DNA of 64,000 nt from Nocardioides humilatus (GCF_008373755.1 NZ_VUJV01000001.1:186001-250000); one strand, 5' to 3'; shown: positions 17,249-25,362, numbered from the stretch's first letter. The notes: generated by a model not told the origin, from the letters alone. Numbers and translations: made by a program.

Positions 17249-17871
17249 GCCTCGCGGGCGAGCTCGAGGGCCAGCTCCTCGTGGCCGTTGTCGAGAAGGT
17301 GGCCGAGGAGCAGCGCGCGCAGCGCGCGGTAGGTGCCCTCCTCGTCGATGCAACCCGGCTCGGCGAGCCGGTGGAGTGCCAGGCCGTGCGCCAGCGCGGT
17401 CATCGCCGGGGCGAGCATCTCGGGATCGGGGGTGCCGAGCGCCGTGAGACCTGCGCTCGCGACCGACCGAGCCGCCTCCAGCGCATCGGCCACCGGCGCA
17501 CGGAGCTCTGCGTGGCGTGCCGCGTGCAGCAAGGCCTCGAACAGCGCCAGCGTCTCCGGCAGCCGTGGAGCAGCGGCGAGCGCGAAGGCGCGGCCGGCCT
17601 CGTCGGTCGTCATCTCCGCGGCGACCAGGCCCTCGGCCAGAGCCGCTTGCGTCTCCCGCTCCTCGGTCATGAACGTGCGCAGCGCCTCCCCCGCGAGCTC
17701 GTCGATGGAGGAGAAGAAGTAGCTGACCGTCGCCAGGGGCAGGCCGGCGCGCTCGGTGACCGCTCGGTGGGTCACGCCCGCGACGCCCTGCTCCGCGGTC
17801 ACCTCGACGGTCGCCCGGAGCAGCGCCTCGCGGCGCGCTTGGGCACTGGGTCCGTGACGCCGAGCACTCAT
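17212..17871 (-). CDS. TetR-family transcriptional repressor
   Basis: A 219-residue TetR-like regulator with the N-terminal helix-turn-helix (ARREALLRATVEVTAEQG, then VTHRAVTERAGLPLATVSYFF) and a helical effector domain. ATG 17871 is the first sensible start. It diverges from the amidase gene, and the 77-base gap contains a perfect and a degenerate copy of one palindrome, so it most likely represses both. The inducer may be an amide or aryl-acid compound, judging only from the target. Confidence 0.9.
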   Translation of the reverse strand: MSARRHGPSAQARREALLRATVEVTAEQGVAGVTHRAVTERAGLPLATVSYFFSSIDELAGEALRTFMTEERETQAALAEGLVAAEMTTDEAGRAFALAAAPRLPETLALFEALLHAARHAELRAPVADALEAARSVASAGLTALGTPDPEMLAPAMTALAHGLALHRLAEPGCIDEEGTYRALRALLLGHLLDNGHEELALELAREAQPSSAATSAEE

Positions 17872-17892
17872 GGGACCTCATCCTAGACAAGG

Positions 17893-17931
17893 TCTGGAAG
17901 ATCTTCTACAGTCTCTGGAAGTTCTTCCAGA
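17893..17931. promoter_or_regulatory. paired TetR operators between tetR and amidase
   Basis: TCTGGAAGTTCTTCCAGA at 17914-17931 has perfect 8-bp arms around TT; TCTGGAAGATCTTCTACA at 17893-17910 is a weaker copy. Their centres are 21 bases apart, two helical turns, which would put two dimers on the same face of the DNA. The strong site ends 18 bases before the amidase ATG. Confidence 0.8.
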
Positions 17932-17948
17932 CTTCCGCAGGAGCCACG

Positions 17949-19340
17949 ATGACCCGAGTCCACGCCTTCACCGACGACGCCCTCGCCGACCACGACGCCG
18001 TCGAGCTGGCGCGCCAGGTCGCTGCCGGCGAGGTCAGCGCCGCCGAGCTCGCGCTCGCCGCAGCCGAGCGGGCGAGCCGGGTCACCGAGCTCAACGCCGT
18101 GGTGGCGACCTATGACCAGCCCCGCCACGCCCCCACCGGGAGCGGCGCTCTGGCTGGCGTGCCGGCCTACATCAAGGACAACATCGCCCTGGCCGGCCTG
18201 CCCACGCAGAACGGGAGCACCGCCTACGTCGGCGCTCCCGCCAAGAAGGACGGCCGCTTCACCCAGCAGCTCCTGTCGACGGGCGTGACCGTCATCGGCA
18301 AGTCACGGCTGCCGGAGTTCGGCTTCAACGCCAGCACCGAATACATGGTCGACGAGCCGGTCCACAACCCGTGGCACACCGACCACTCCGTCGGCGCCTC
18401 CTCCGGCGGGTCCGCCGCGCTCGTCGCCGCCGGCGTCGTGCCGATCGCCCACGCCAACGACGGCGGCGGCTCGATCCGTATCCCCGCAGCCTGCGCCGGC
18501 CTGGTCGGCCTCAAGCCGACCGTCGGCCGCTTCATCGACAGCGAGGACACCCGCACCCTGCCGATCAACATCATCGGCGAAGGCGTCGTCACCCGCACGG
18601 TCCGCGACACCGCGGCCTTCTTCGCCGCGGCCGAGAGCCACCAGCGCAACCCGCGCCTGCCGGCGGTCGGGCAGGTGATCGGTCCTGCGCAGCGGCGACT
18701 GCGGGTCGGCGTACTCCTGGAGAGCCCGACGGGCGCCCCGATCGACGAGGCGACCACGGCGGCCGTCGAGCGCACCGCGTCGATCCTCGAGAAGGCGGGC
18801 CACTCCATCGAGCCGGCGACCGTGCCGGTCGGGGAGCAGTTCGCCGCCGACTTCCTGCAGTACTGGGCGATGCTCGCCGACCTCGTGACGACCACCGGCC
18901 GGATCCACCTCGACCGGTCTTGGGACACCACCCGGGCCGACGGCCTCACCCTGGGCCTGAAGGCACTGCATCGGCGCTCCGCGCACCGCACGCCGGCCGC
19001 CCTCGTCCGGCTCCGCCAGGTCCGGCGCCGCTACGCCGGTTGGCTCACGGAGTACGACGTCGTGCTCTCCCCCGTGCTCGCGCACACCGCGCCGCGGCTC
19101 GGCCACCTCACCCCGGCCCAGCCGTTCGAGGACCTGATGGAGCGGCTCACCAACTACGTGTCGTTCACGCCGCTCCACAACGTGGCGGGCGCGCCGGCGA
19201 TCTCGGTGCCGGCAGGGCTCTCCCCCGAGGGCCTGCCGGTCGGCATCCACCTGTCGGCCGCGCACGGTGACGAGCGCACCCTGCTCGAGCTGGCCTACCT
19301 ACTGGAGGCCGAGCAGCCGTTCGCACGCATCCAGGACTGA
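17949..19340 (+). CDS. amidase (amidase-signature family)
   Basis: A 463-residue amidase-signature hydrolase. The Ser-cisSer-Lys triad can be placed: the lysine in GVPAYIKDN (about residue 76), the cis-serine in GASSGGSAALVA (about 154) and the nucleophile serine in NDGGGSIRIPAACAGLVGLKP (about 178). It would hydrolyse a carboxamide to acid and ammonia. It is not GatA by context, since no gatB or gatC is near. No signal peptide is seen. It is probably repressed by the divergent TetR protein, which points to an inducible catabolic enzyme. Confidence 0.92.
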   Translation: MTRVHAFTDDALADHDAVELARQVAAGEVSAAELALAAAERASRVTELNAVVATYDQPRHAPTGSGALAGVPAYIKDNIALAGLPTQNGSTAYVGAPAKKDGRFTQQLLSTGVTVIGKSRLPEFGFNASTEYMVDEPVHNPWHTDHSVGASSGGSAALVAAGVVPIAHANDGGGSIRIPAACAGLVGLKPTVGRFIDSEDTRTLPINIIGEGVVTRTVRDTAAFFAAAESHQRNPRLPAVGQVIGPAQRRLRVGVLLESPTGAPIDEATTAAVERTASILEKAGHSIEPATVPVGEQFAADFLQYWAMLADLVTTTGRIHLDRSWDTTRADGLTLGLKALHRRSAHRTPAALVRLRQVRRRYAGWLTEYDVVLSPVLAHTAPRLGHLTPAQPFEDLMERLTNYVSFTPLHNVAGAPAISVPAGLSPEGLPVGIHLSAAHGDERTLLELAYLLEAEQPFARIQD

Positions 19341-19379
19341 GCCCGGAGCGATCGGCGGGAAGCACTACGATCGCGGTCC

Positions 19380-20096
19380 GTGACTGCTCTGCTGCGTGAA
19401 CGCCTGCCCGACGGCATCGAGGTGCTCCGGATCAACCGTCCGGACAAGCGCAACGCGCTCGACACCGCGACCCTGCACCTGATCAACGCGGCGTTGGCCG
19501 AGCTCGCGTCCGACGACGACGTCCGCGTCGTCGTCATCTCGACGACCTCGACGACCGCGCTCTGCGCGGGTGCCGACGTGGGCGAGGAGCTCGACGCCGC
19601 GGGCGGGGTGGCCCGGATGGAGGCGTTCGCCGAGATGTACCGGCGCATCGACGAGGTGCCGGTGCCGACCATCGCGGTCTGCGTCGGCAACTGCGTGGGC
19701 GCCGGCGCCGAGATCGTCGCGGGCGTCGACCTGCGCGTCGGTGGCGACAACCTCAAGCTCGCGTGGGCCGGCGCGCGCCTCGGCGTGCCCGTCGGCCCGG
19801 CCCGGCTGACCCAGCTGATCGGCCTCTCGCGGGCCAAGGACCTCATCTACACCGGGCGGGCGATCGGTCTCGAGGAGGCCGCCTCCTACGACCTCTTCCA
19901 GCGCACGGCCACCGCCGACGACGCGGAGGCGGCCGCCCTGGACCTGGCCGCAGCGATCGTGCGGCAGTCGCCGGCCGGCGTACGACGGATCAAGGGGATG
20001 TTCCGTGAGCTGGAGAGCTCCGAGCAGCGGATCTCCTACGAGAACGAGCACCTGATCGACTTCCAGCGGCACGGCACCGGACTGCCCCAGGGCTAG
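19380..20096 (+). CDS. enoyl-CoA hydratase/isomerase family protein
   Basis: A 238-residue crotonase-fold protein. The first oxyanion-hole segment (CAGADVGEE) and the second (GNCVGAGAEIVAGVDLRV) are clear. The first glutamate position is kept (GAEIVAG), but the segment that normally carries the second one reads KLAWAGARLGVPVGPARL, with no glutamate. A simple hydratase is therefore less likely than an isomerase, hydrolase or other crotonase-fold activity. It starts with GTG 19380, 39 bases after the amidase, and may be co-transcribed with it. Its stop overlaps the convergent CPBP gene by four bases. Confidence 0.85.
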   Translation: MTALLRERLPDGIEVLRINRPDKRNALDTATLHLINAALAELASDDDVRVVVISTTSTTALCAGADVGEELDAAGGVARMEAFAEMYRRIDEVPVPTIAVCVGNCVGAGAEIVAGVDLRVGGDNLKLAWAGARLGVPVGPARLTQLIGLSRAKDLIYTGRAIGLEEAASYDLFQRTATADDAEAAALDLAAAIVRQSPAGVRRIKGMFRELESSEQRISYENEHLIDFQRHGTGLPQG

Positions 20097-20737
20097 CCGG
20101 CAGCGAGCTCGCCCCGGCCACGGCGCCGGTAGAGCGGCGTCACGAAGCGCACCATGAGTGCCGACCAGGTCAGGTGGGTGATCGCCGGAGCGACCACGCC
20201 GCCCGAGGAGCGGCGCTGCAGCCCGAACAGACCACCCATCACGACGGCGGCCAGGGTCAGCGCCGGGTTGCCGGTCGCCGAGGTCGAGGCCGCGTGGGCG
20301 AGCGTCGAGGAGAGCACGGGGTGGCGTCCGCCGAGGGCGTCGTACCAGGCACCGCGGAAGAAGAGCTCCTCCCCCACGCCGTTGGCCAGGGTCGTCACCA
20401 GGACCAGCCGCGTGTCGCCCTCGACGGCGTAGGCCAGCACACGACCGATCGCGGCGTCGAGCGGCGGGATCCGGCGGGCCACGAGGGCACCTCCGTAGAA
20501 GGTCGCGAACGCGCCGGCCGAGACCGCCAGCGGCGTGACGACCGAGTGCCGGAGCCCACCGCCCGGTCGCGCTTCGCCCCCCGCCACCGCGTGACCGGTC
20601 CCCCAGACCCCGGCCACGACGGCGGTGGAGACGTAGAACTCACGCGATCCGGGCTCGGTCGCGAGCGACCGGCGCAGCAGTGCCGTCCCGGCACACCAGG
20701 TCGCAGCCACGACGCCCTTCCTGACAGCAGGCGTCAC
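20093..20737 (-). CDS. CPBP-family intramembrane metalloprotease
   Basis: A 214-residue multi-pass membrane protein of the CAAX-protease/bacteriocin-processing (CPBP) family. The EExxxR motif (GEELFFRG) is near residue 128, followed by the conserved histidine-containing helices (STLAHAAS and APAITHLTW). About five or six hydrophobic segments are visible. The substrate is unknown; such proteins often protect the cell or process small peptides. Its GTG start overlaps the stop of the NAD(P)-binding gene (GTGA), making it the third gene of the photolyase operon. Confidence 0.85.
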   Translation of the reverse strand: MTPAVRKGVVAATWCAGTALLRRSLATEPGSREFYVSTAVVAGVWGTGHAVAGGEARPGGGLRHSVVTPLAVSAGAFATFYGGALVARRIPPLDAAIGRVLAYAVEGDTRLVLVTTLANGVGEELFFRGAWYDALGGRHPVLSSTLAHAASTSATGNPALTLAAVVMGGLFGLQRRSSGGVVAPAITHLTWSALMVRFVTPLYRRRGRGELAAG

Positions 20738-21627
20738 CAGATCTCCAGCCGCTCCTCGAGAGCAGTTCGTACGGCGTCGTCGTAGCTCATCGGCTCGAAC
20801 GGCACCACCTCGCGGATCGCCGGGTCGCGGACGACGACCTCGTTGACCATCGAGTCGATCAGCGTGCGCCCGGCGCGCACGTCGACGTCGGTGACCAGGG
20901 ACAGCCAGCGCGAGGACAGCCCCGGCGTCAGCAACGGCACGGGCAGGATGGGCAGCACCCGCCCCTCGATCGCAGCCACCCGCTTCATCATGTCGACGTA
21001 GGCGAGCACGTCGGGCCCACCGATCTCGAACGTCCGGCCGACCGCCTCGGGATGGTCGAGGACCCCCACGAGATAACGCACGACGTCCGCGATCGCGATC
21101 GGCTGGGTGCGGGTCTTCACCCAGCGCGGGGCCACCATCGCGGGCAGGTGCTCGACGAGCTGGCGAGTGATCTCCCAGGACAGCCCGCCGTGACCGACGA
21201 CGATCCCGGCGCGGAGCACGGTGACCGGCACTCCCGCCTCGCCGAGCAGCGACTCGACCTGCCGCCGGCTGCGCAGGTGCTTCGACAGGGCGTCGCCGTC
21301 GTCGCCGAGCCCGCCCAGGTAGATGATCTGCTGCACTCCCGCTTCAGCCGCGGCCGCGCCGAAGGACTTCGCCGCGCCGGCGTCGCGCTCCTCGAAGTCG
21401 TCGGACCCCAGCGAGTGGACCAGGTAGTAGGCCGCGGCGACGCCCTCCAGGGCGTCGCCGAGGGTCTCGGGCGCCGACACGTCGCCACCCACGGCGAGCG
21501 CCGGACCGTCGTAGGCGACCGGTCGACGGGTCATCACGCGCACGGCATTGCCGCTCTCGACGAGGGCCGGCACGAGCCGGCTCCCGACGAAGCCGGTGCC
21601 GCCCGCGACGAGCACGTCGGCGCTCAC
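20734..21627 (-). CDS. NAD(P)H-binding atypical SDR (epimerase-like)
   Basis: A 297-residue Rossmann-fold protein with the atypical-SDR cofactor motif VAGGTGFVGSRLV at the N-terminus, the Tyr-containing YYLVHSLG (about residue 88), IIYLGGLG (about 118) and VLRAGIVVGHG. It resembles the NAD(P)H-binding proteins found next to photolyases and DUF2867-type proteins in actinobacteria. The start is GTG 21627, sharing four bases with the photolyase stop; the longer open frame upstream lies inside the photolyase gene. Its position between photolyase and CPBP protease places it in a light- or redox-related operon. The substrate is unknown. Confidence 0.87.
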   Translation of the reverse strand: MSADVLVAGGTGFVGSRLVPALVESGNAVRVMTRRPVAYDGPALAVGGDVSAPETLGDALEGVAAAYYLVHSLGSDDFEERDAGAAKSFGAAAAEAGVQQIIYLGGLGDDGDALSKHLRSRRQVESLLGEAGVPVTVLRAGIVVGHGGLSWEITRQLVEHLPAMVAPRWVKTRTQPIAIADVVRYLVGVLDHPEAVGRTFEIGGPDVLAYVDMMKRVAAIEGRVLPILPVPLLTPGLSSRWLSLVTDVDVRAGRTLIDSMVNEVVVRDPAIREVVPFEPMSYDDAVRTALEERLEIW

Positions 21628-22991
21628 GAGGTGCCCCTTGCCTGCTGGTAGCGGTCGAGCGCCTCGCGGCGCTCCTCGTCGTGGTCGACGATCGGCTTCG
21701 GGTAGTCGTGGGCGTAGCCCTCGTCGTGGCGCCACGGCTCGTGGACCGCCGAACCCGGCAGGTGGCGCAGCTCGGGCACCCACCGGCGCACGTAGTCGCC
21801 GTCGGGGTCGAAGCGCTTGCCCTGGCTGACCGGGTTGAAGACCCGGAAGTACGGCGACGCGTCGGTACCGGTGCCGGCGACCCACTGCCACCCGTGGTTG
21901 TTGGAGGCGAGGTCGCCATCGGCGAGGTGGTCGAGGAAGTGGCGGGCGCCGACCGGCCACCACACGTGCAGGTCCTTGACCAAGAAGCTCGCCGTCACCA
22001 TGCGCACCCGGTTGTGCATCCAGCCGGTCTCCAGCAGCTGACGCATCCCGGCGTCGACGAGGGGGAAGCCGGTGCGTCCCTCACGCCAGGCGTCGACCAG
22101 CTCCTCGGTCGAGCGGCCGCCGTCGTAGCGCATGGTGGCGAGCTCGCCCCGCAGGTCACCCCACGCGGAGTCCGGGCGGTGCCACAGGACATCGGCGTAG
22201 AACTCCCGCCAGGCGATCTCGTCGATGAACCGGCGCGCACCTTCGGTCTGCCCGCGTCGTCCGCGACGCAGGTCGGCCAGCAGGGTGCGCGGATGGATCT
22301 CCCCGTGCTTGAGGTGGATCGAGAGGCGGCTGGTGCCGTCGAGGTCGGGCCGGTCGCGGTGGTCGGCGTAGTCGTGCAGGCCCTCGTCGAGGAAGCGGTG
22401 CCACTGCTCGAGCGCGGCTTCCTCACCGACGGGGCCGAAGGACCGGCCGCGCTCGACGAGGCCGGCGTCCAGACCATCGCTGTCGACGGTGCGGCGCCAA
22501 CGCAGAGAGGCCGGTCGCGCGAAGGGCGGCTCGATCAGCTGCTCACGCCAGGCGCGGGCGAAGGGCGTGAAGACGCGATAAGAAGTGCCACCGCCGGTCA
22601 GCACCGTGCCTGGTGCGACGGCGTACGGCGTGCCGCCTGCGACGAGCGACACGCCGTACTGGTCGAGGCTCCGCGCGACTCTGTTGTCCCGCGAGCTGGC
22701 GTGCGGCGTGAACTCCCTGGACACGTGCACGCTGCCTGCTCCGACCTCCGCAGCCACCTGGGCCACGACCGCCACGGGGTCACCGGCGCGGACCACCAGT
22801 GCCCCGTCACTCGCGGCGTCCCACGCCGCGAGTGATGCTTCGAGCCGTGCGCTGCGAGCCTCGCCTGCCCGGGCGAGGCGAGGATCGCGCACGAAGAGCG
22901 GTAACACGGCGCCGTCCTCGGCTGCCGCGACCAGCGCCGGGTGGTCACCGACACGCAGGTCGCGTCGGAGCCAGAGGATCGCCGTCCGCAT
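21624..22991 (-). CDS. phr: deoxyribodipyrimidine photolyase
   Basis: A 455-residue FAD photolyase that uses light to split cyclobutane pyrimidine dimers. It has the N-terminal antenna-domain start WLRRDLRVGDHPAL and the FAD-binding C-terminal region with RFIDEIAWREFYADVL (about residue 245), TGFPLVDAGMRQLLETGWMHNRVRM (about 310), DLASNNHGWQW (about 375) and PYFRVFNPVSQGKRFDP. All are characteristic of class I CPD photolyases rather than cryptochromes. It is the first gene of a three-gene operon and diverges from a CarH-like B12 photoreceptor gene. The ATG lies six bases from the likely -10 element, so the mRNA is probably leaderless. Confidence 0.95.
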   Translation of the reverse strand: MRTAILWLRRDLRVGDHPALVAAAEDGAVLPLFVRDPRLARAGEARSARLEASLAAWDAASDGALVVRAGDPVAVVAQVAAEVGAGSVHVSREFTPHASSRDNRVARSLDQYGVSLVAGGTPYAVAPGTVLTGGGTSYRVFTPFARAWREQLIEPPFARPASLRWRRTVDSDGLDAGLVERGRSFGPVGEEAALEQWHRFLDEGLHDYADHRDRPDLDGTSRLSIHLKHGEIHPRTLLADLRRGRRGQTEGARRFIDEIAWREFYADVLWHRPDSAWGDLRGELATMRYDGGRSTEELVDAWREGRTGFPLVDAGMRQLLETGWMHNRVRMVTASFLVKDLHVWWPVGARHFLDHLADGDLASNNHGWQWVAGTGTDASPYFRVFNPVSQGKRFDPDGDYVRRWVPELRHLPGSAVHEPWRHDEGYAHDYPKPIVDHDEERREALDRYQQARGTS

Positions 22992-22997
22992 CTCTTG

Positions 22998-23027
22998 ACG
23001 GTAGAGTCTTTGTCAAAGGTCTGTCAA
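22998..23027 (-). promoter_or_regulatory. probable photolyase operon promoter
   Basis: On the minus strand TTGACA (23027-23022) and TACCGT (23003-22998) are spaced by 18 bases, and the photolyase ATG begins six bases beyond. The -35 hexamer lies inside the 11-bp direct repeats, so binding of the neighbouring MerR-type regulator there would block RNA polymerase. Confidence 0.6.
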
Positions 23028-23043
23028 AGGTTCGGTGAAGGTC
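23011..23043. promoter_or_regulatory. three 11-bp direct repeats, likely CarH-type operator
   Basis: TGTCAAAGGTC, TGTCAAAGGTT and CGGTGAAGGTC follow one another without gaps; units 1 and 2 differ at one base and unit 3 matches unit 1 at 7 of 11 positions. Tandem 11-bp direct repeats are the known operator layout of Thermus CarH, whose DNA-binding domains sit head to tail. The repeats cover the photolyase -35 element and end at the regulator start codon. Confidence 0.7.
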
Positions 23044-23934
23044 ATGTACACGATCAAGCGGGCCGCCGAGGTGATCGGCGTCAATGCCGCGACCTTGCGC
23101 GCCTGGGAGACGAGGTACGGCGTCGGCAGCTCGCTGCGGACCGAGTCCGGCTACCGGGTCTATGACGACGAGGCGATCCGCACCCTGCGGGCGATGCGCG
23201 AGCTGGTGGACGCCGGCTGGTCGGTGCGGGCAGCGGCGACCGAGGTGCTCCGTCGCAGTGCGCGCGGACCGTCGGCCTCCCCCGCAGACATCAGCAGGAG
23301 TGCGCCCGAGGACGACATCGAGCGTTTCGTCGCGGCCGCGGCCGACTACGACGCCCGGGCGGTCGGCGACGTCCTCGACACGCGCTTCAGCGCGGCGAGC
23401 TTCGAGACCGTGGTCGACGGCTGGTTGATGCCCGCGCTCGTGGCGCTCGGCGAGGGCTGGGCGTCGGACCGTGTGAGCGTGGCCGCCGAGCACCTGGCTG
23501 CCACGGCGGCTGCCCACCGCGTCGCGCTGGTCCATGACGCCGCGGCCTCCACCTCGTCCGCGCGGCGAGCGCTGCTCGGCCTCCCCCCGGGCGCTCGCCA
23601 CGACATCGGGCTGCTCGCCTTCTCGACAGCCGCCCGACGGGCCGGCCTGCCGACGACCTATCTCGGTGCCGACGTCCCCGTGGCGGCCTGGCAGGCCGCC
23701 GTCGGCGCGCAGTCACCGGCTTGCGTCGTGCTCGCCGTACCGATGGCCGACGACGTCGAGGCGACCGCGGCGACGGTCGCGGCGATCCGCGAGGTCGATC
23801 CCGAGCTGCTGATCGCGGTCGGTGGCTCGGCGCAGGACCTCGCCCCCGACGGCTGCCTGCGGCTGGGCCACCGGATCGGGACGGCCGCCGCCCTGCTCGC
23901 ACACGCGATGGAGCAGCGCCTCACCCCGAGCTGA
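23044..23934 (+). CDS. MerR-family regulator with B12-binding domain (CarH/LitR-like)
   Basis: A 296-residue light-sensor-type repressor. It has a MerR helix-turn-helix (TIKRAAEVIGVNAATLRAWETRYG), then a four-helix B12-binding cap with the CarH signature W-x9-EH (Trp139, Glu149, His150), then a Rossmann-like cobalamin domain with HxxG (His186, in ARHDIG) and a GG pair (VGGSAQ). In CarH these histidines hold adenosylcobalamin; light breaks the Co-C bond, the tetramer falls apart and the target genes open. The acidic residue that usually begins the E/DxHxxG motif is alanine here. I chose ATG 23044; GTG 23035 would add three residues. It diverges from the photolyase operon, its most likely target. 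Confidence 0.9.
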   Translation: MYTIKRAAEVIGVNAATLRAWETRYGVGSSLRTESGYRVYDDEAIRTLRAMRELVDAGWSVRAAATEVLRRSARGPSASPADISRSAPEDDIERFVAAAADYDARAVGDVLDTRFSAASFETVVDGWLMPALVALGEGWASDRVSVAAEHLAATAAAHRVALVHDAAASTSSARRALLGLPPGARHDIGLLAFSTAARRAGLPTTYLGADVPVAAWQAAVGAQSPACVVLAVPMADDVEATAATVAAIREVDPELLIAVGGSAQDLAPDGCLRLGHRIGTAAALLAHAMEQRLTPS

Positions 23935-24742
23935 CGTCCTCGCAGGCACGGAGGAGGTCGAGCAGGTCCGTCAGCACCGTGTCGCGCCCGGCCTCGCACA
24001 GGACCCGGTCCGTGCCCGGGCCGCCCTCGAGCCGGTCGTTGCCGGCGCCCCCGCCGAGCCGGTCGTCGCCGTCCTGCCCGTAGAAGACGTCGCGACCGTC
24101 GGTGCCGACGAGCTGGTCCTCACCCCCGCCACCGAAGACGAGGTCGTTGTCGGGACCGGTGCGGATCCAGTCGTTGCCGTCACCACCCCAGACCTGGTCG
24201 CGTCCGGTGAAACCGTTGAAGAAGTCCGGACCCGAGCCGAACATCGCGATGTCGTCACCCGCGTCGCCGAGGACGGTCATCGCCACGCTGTCCGGCAGGG
24301 TCGATCCGTCGACGTAGTCGTCGCCCAGCCGCGGCCACACCTCCAGCAGGAGGGGCTGCTCGGTGGTCACCCAACGCGGCACCCGGCACACGGCCGCGAC
24401 GCCGACCTCGGCGTCGACCCGGTGGCAGCGCCGCGCGAGCTTCTTGAAGCGCTCGGTGCCCGTGTCGGCGTACTCCAGGCCGTCGGCGGTCAGGGTGATC
24501 TCGAGGTGGCTGTCCTGCTGGCCGGCCCGGTAGACGTAGCCGTGCTCGGTCTTGCTGATCATCGCCTGGTCGGGCAGCGGGATGAGGGAGTACTGCCCCA
24601 TCAGCGCCGTCTCGTAGTCGTACGGCGGGCCCGCCGTCCCCGGGCCGTCGGGCGGCACGTCGTCGGCGACTGCCGAGCCGGGGGCAGCGACGGCTGCGAC
24701 GACGAGTGCGGCGGCGAGGACGAGCCCGAGACGGTAGGACAT
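23921..24742 (-). CDS. secreted RTX-type calcium-binding protein
   Basis: A 273-residue exported protein. A signal peptide ends near AVADD (about residue 27). The first half (residues 30-150) is a unique domain I do not recognise, with two cysteines (RRCHRVDAEVGVAAVC) likely to form a disulfide. The second half has several glycine/aspartate nonapeptide repeats (GGDGNDWIR, GGGGEDQLV, GQDGDDRLG, GGAGNDRLE) of the hemolysin-type calcium-binding kind, ending with a CEDVSSG tail. No type I secretion genes are near, so Sec export is assumed. Its 3' end overlaps the CarH-like gene by 14 bases. The role is unknown. Confidence 0.85.
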   Translation of the reverse strand: MSYRLGLVLAAALVVAAVAAPGSAVADDVPPDGPGTAGPPYDYETALMGQYSLIPLPDQAMISKTEHGYVYRAGQQDSHLEITLTADGLEYADTGTERFKKLARRCHRVDAEVGVAAVCRVPRWVTTEQPLLLEVWPRLGDDYVDGSTLPDSVAMTVLGDAGDDIAMFGSGPDFFNGFTGRDQVWGGDGNDWIRTGPDNDLVFGGGGEDQLVGTDGRDVFYGQDGDDRLGGGAGNDRLEGGPGTDRVLCEAGRDTVLTDLLDLLRACEDVSSG

Positions 24743-24871
24743 CGGCCCAGGCTGCGTCGCCGGGGGCGCCTGCGGGGCACTTCGCCGAGGGTCTGACCGA
24801 CCTCCTCGGGCAGGTGGTCAGGTCGCGCTAGCCGGCCACCGCCGCTCGGTCACCGACGTCCTAGGACCCCT

Positions 24872-24885
24872 GGGACCCAAGTCCC
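24872..24885. promoter_or_regulatory. DosR/DevR-like palindrome
   Basis: GGGACCCAAGTCCC (GGGACTTGGGTCCC on the other strand) matches 12 of 14 positions of the DevR core GGGACTWWAGTCCC. It lies about 130 bases upstream of the RTX protein start and about 20 bases beyond the MarR stop. The match is imperfect and GC-rich, so chance is possible. Confidence 0.3.
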
Positions 24886-24905
24886 TGCCCCTCACCTCGG
24901 CAGCG

Positions 24906-25334
24906 TCATCGTGGCTGCTCGGCGAGCTTGCTCAGCAAGCCCGAGAGCTGGGTGCGCTGAGCGGCCGTCAGCGGAGCAAGGACCCGGTCCTGCACCGCGC
25001 TCGCGATCTTCTCCAGGCGCGCGAGCTCCTGCTCGCCGGCGCGGGTCACCGAGATGATGTTGCAGCGCGCGTCCTGCGGGTCGCGTGCCCGCAGCGCGAA
25101 CCCGCGGTCGGTCAGCTGGTTGACGGCCGCGACGACATCGGACGGGTCGATGGCCGTCCGCCGCCCGAGCTCGGCCTGCGACGCACTCCCCTCGTCGGCG
25201 AGCGACGCCAACAACCTCGCCTGGTAGCCGGTCGTGCCGGCCTCCGCGTAGGCCTCGATGCGAATAGATTGTGATCGGGCGTAGGCCCGCGCCAGGAGGC
25301 GCGTGGGCAGCTGCTCGATGCGGTTCCCGGACAT
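24906..25334 (-). CDS. MarR-family transcriptional regulator
   Basis: A 142-residue winged-helix regulator. The HTH region is SLADEGSASQAELGRRTAIDPSDVVAAVNQLTDRGFALR and the wing is DPQDARCNIISVTRAG, as in MarR proteins that repress stress or efflux genes. I prefer ATG 25334 (MSGNRIEQ) over the longer open frame, whose first 27 residues would overlap the SGNH gene start. A short inverted repeat lies just upstream. It diverges from the SGNH esterase, which is the most obvious target. No conserved redox cysteine pair is seen. Confidence 0.87.
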   Translation of the reverse strand: MSGNRIEQLPTRLLARAYARSQSIRIEAYAEAGTTGYQARLLASLADEGSASQAELGRRTAIDPSDVVAAVNQLTDRGFALRARDPQDARCNIISVTRAGEQELARLEKIASAVQDRVLAPLTAAQRTQLSGLLSKLAEQPR

Positions 25335-25345
25335 AGGACCATCAT

Positions 25346-25362
25346 TCGTCCAAGTCGGACGA
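25346..25362. promoter_or_regulatory. inverted repeat between marR and SGNH esterase
   Basis: TCGTCC and GGACGA are perfect 6-bp arms around AAGTC. It lies 12 bases upstream of the MarR start and 40 bases upstream of the esterase start, a fitting place for a MarR operator, but the arms are short. Confidence 0.4.

Noticed and set aside
17949-19340. GatA subunit of Glu-tRNA amidotransferase
   Set aside because: No gatB or gatC nearby, a dedicated TetR regulator, and a catabolic neighbourhood make a stand-alone amidase more likely.
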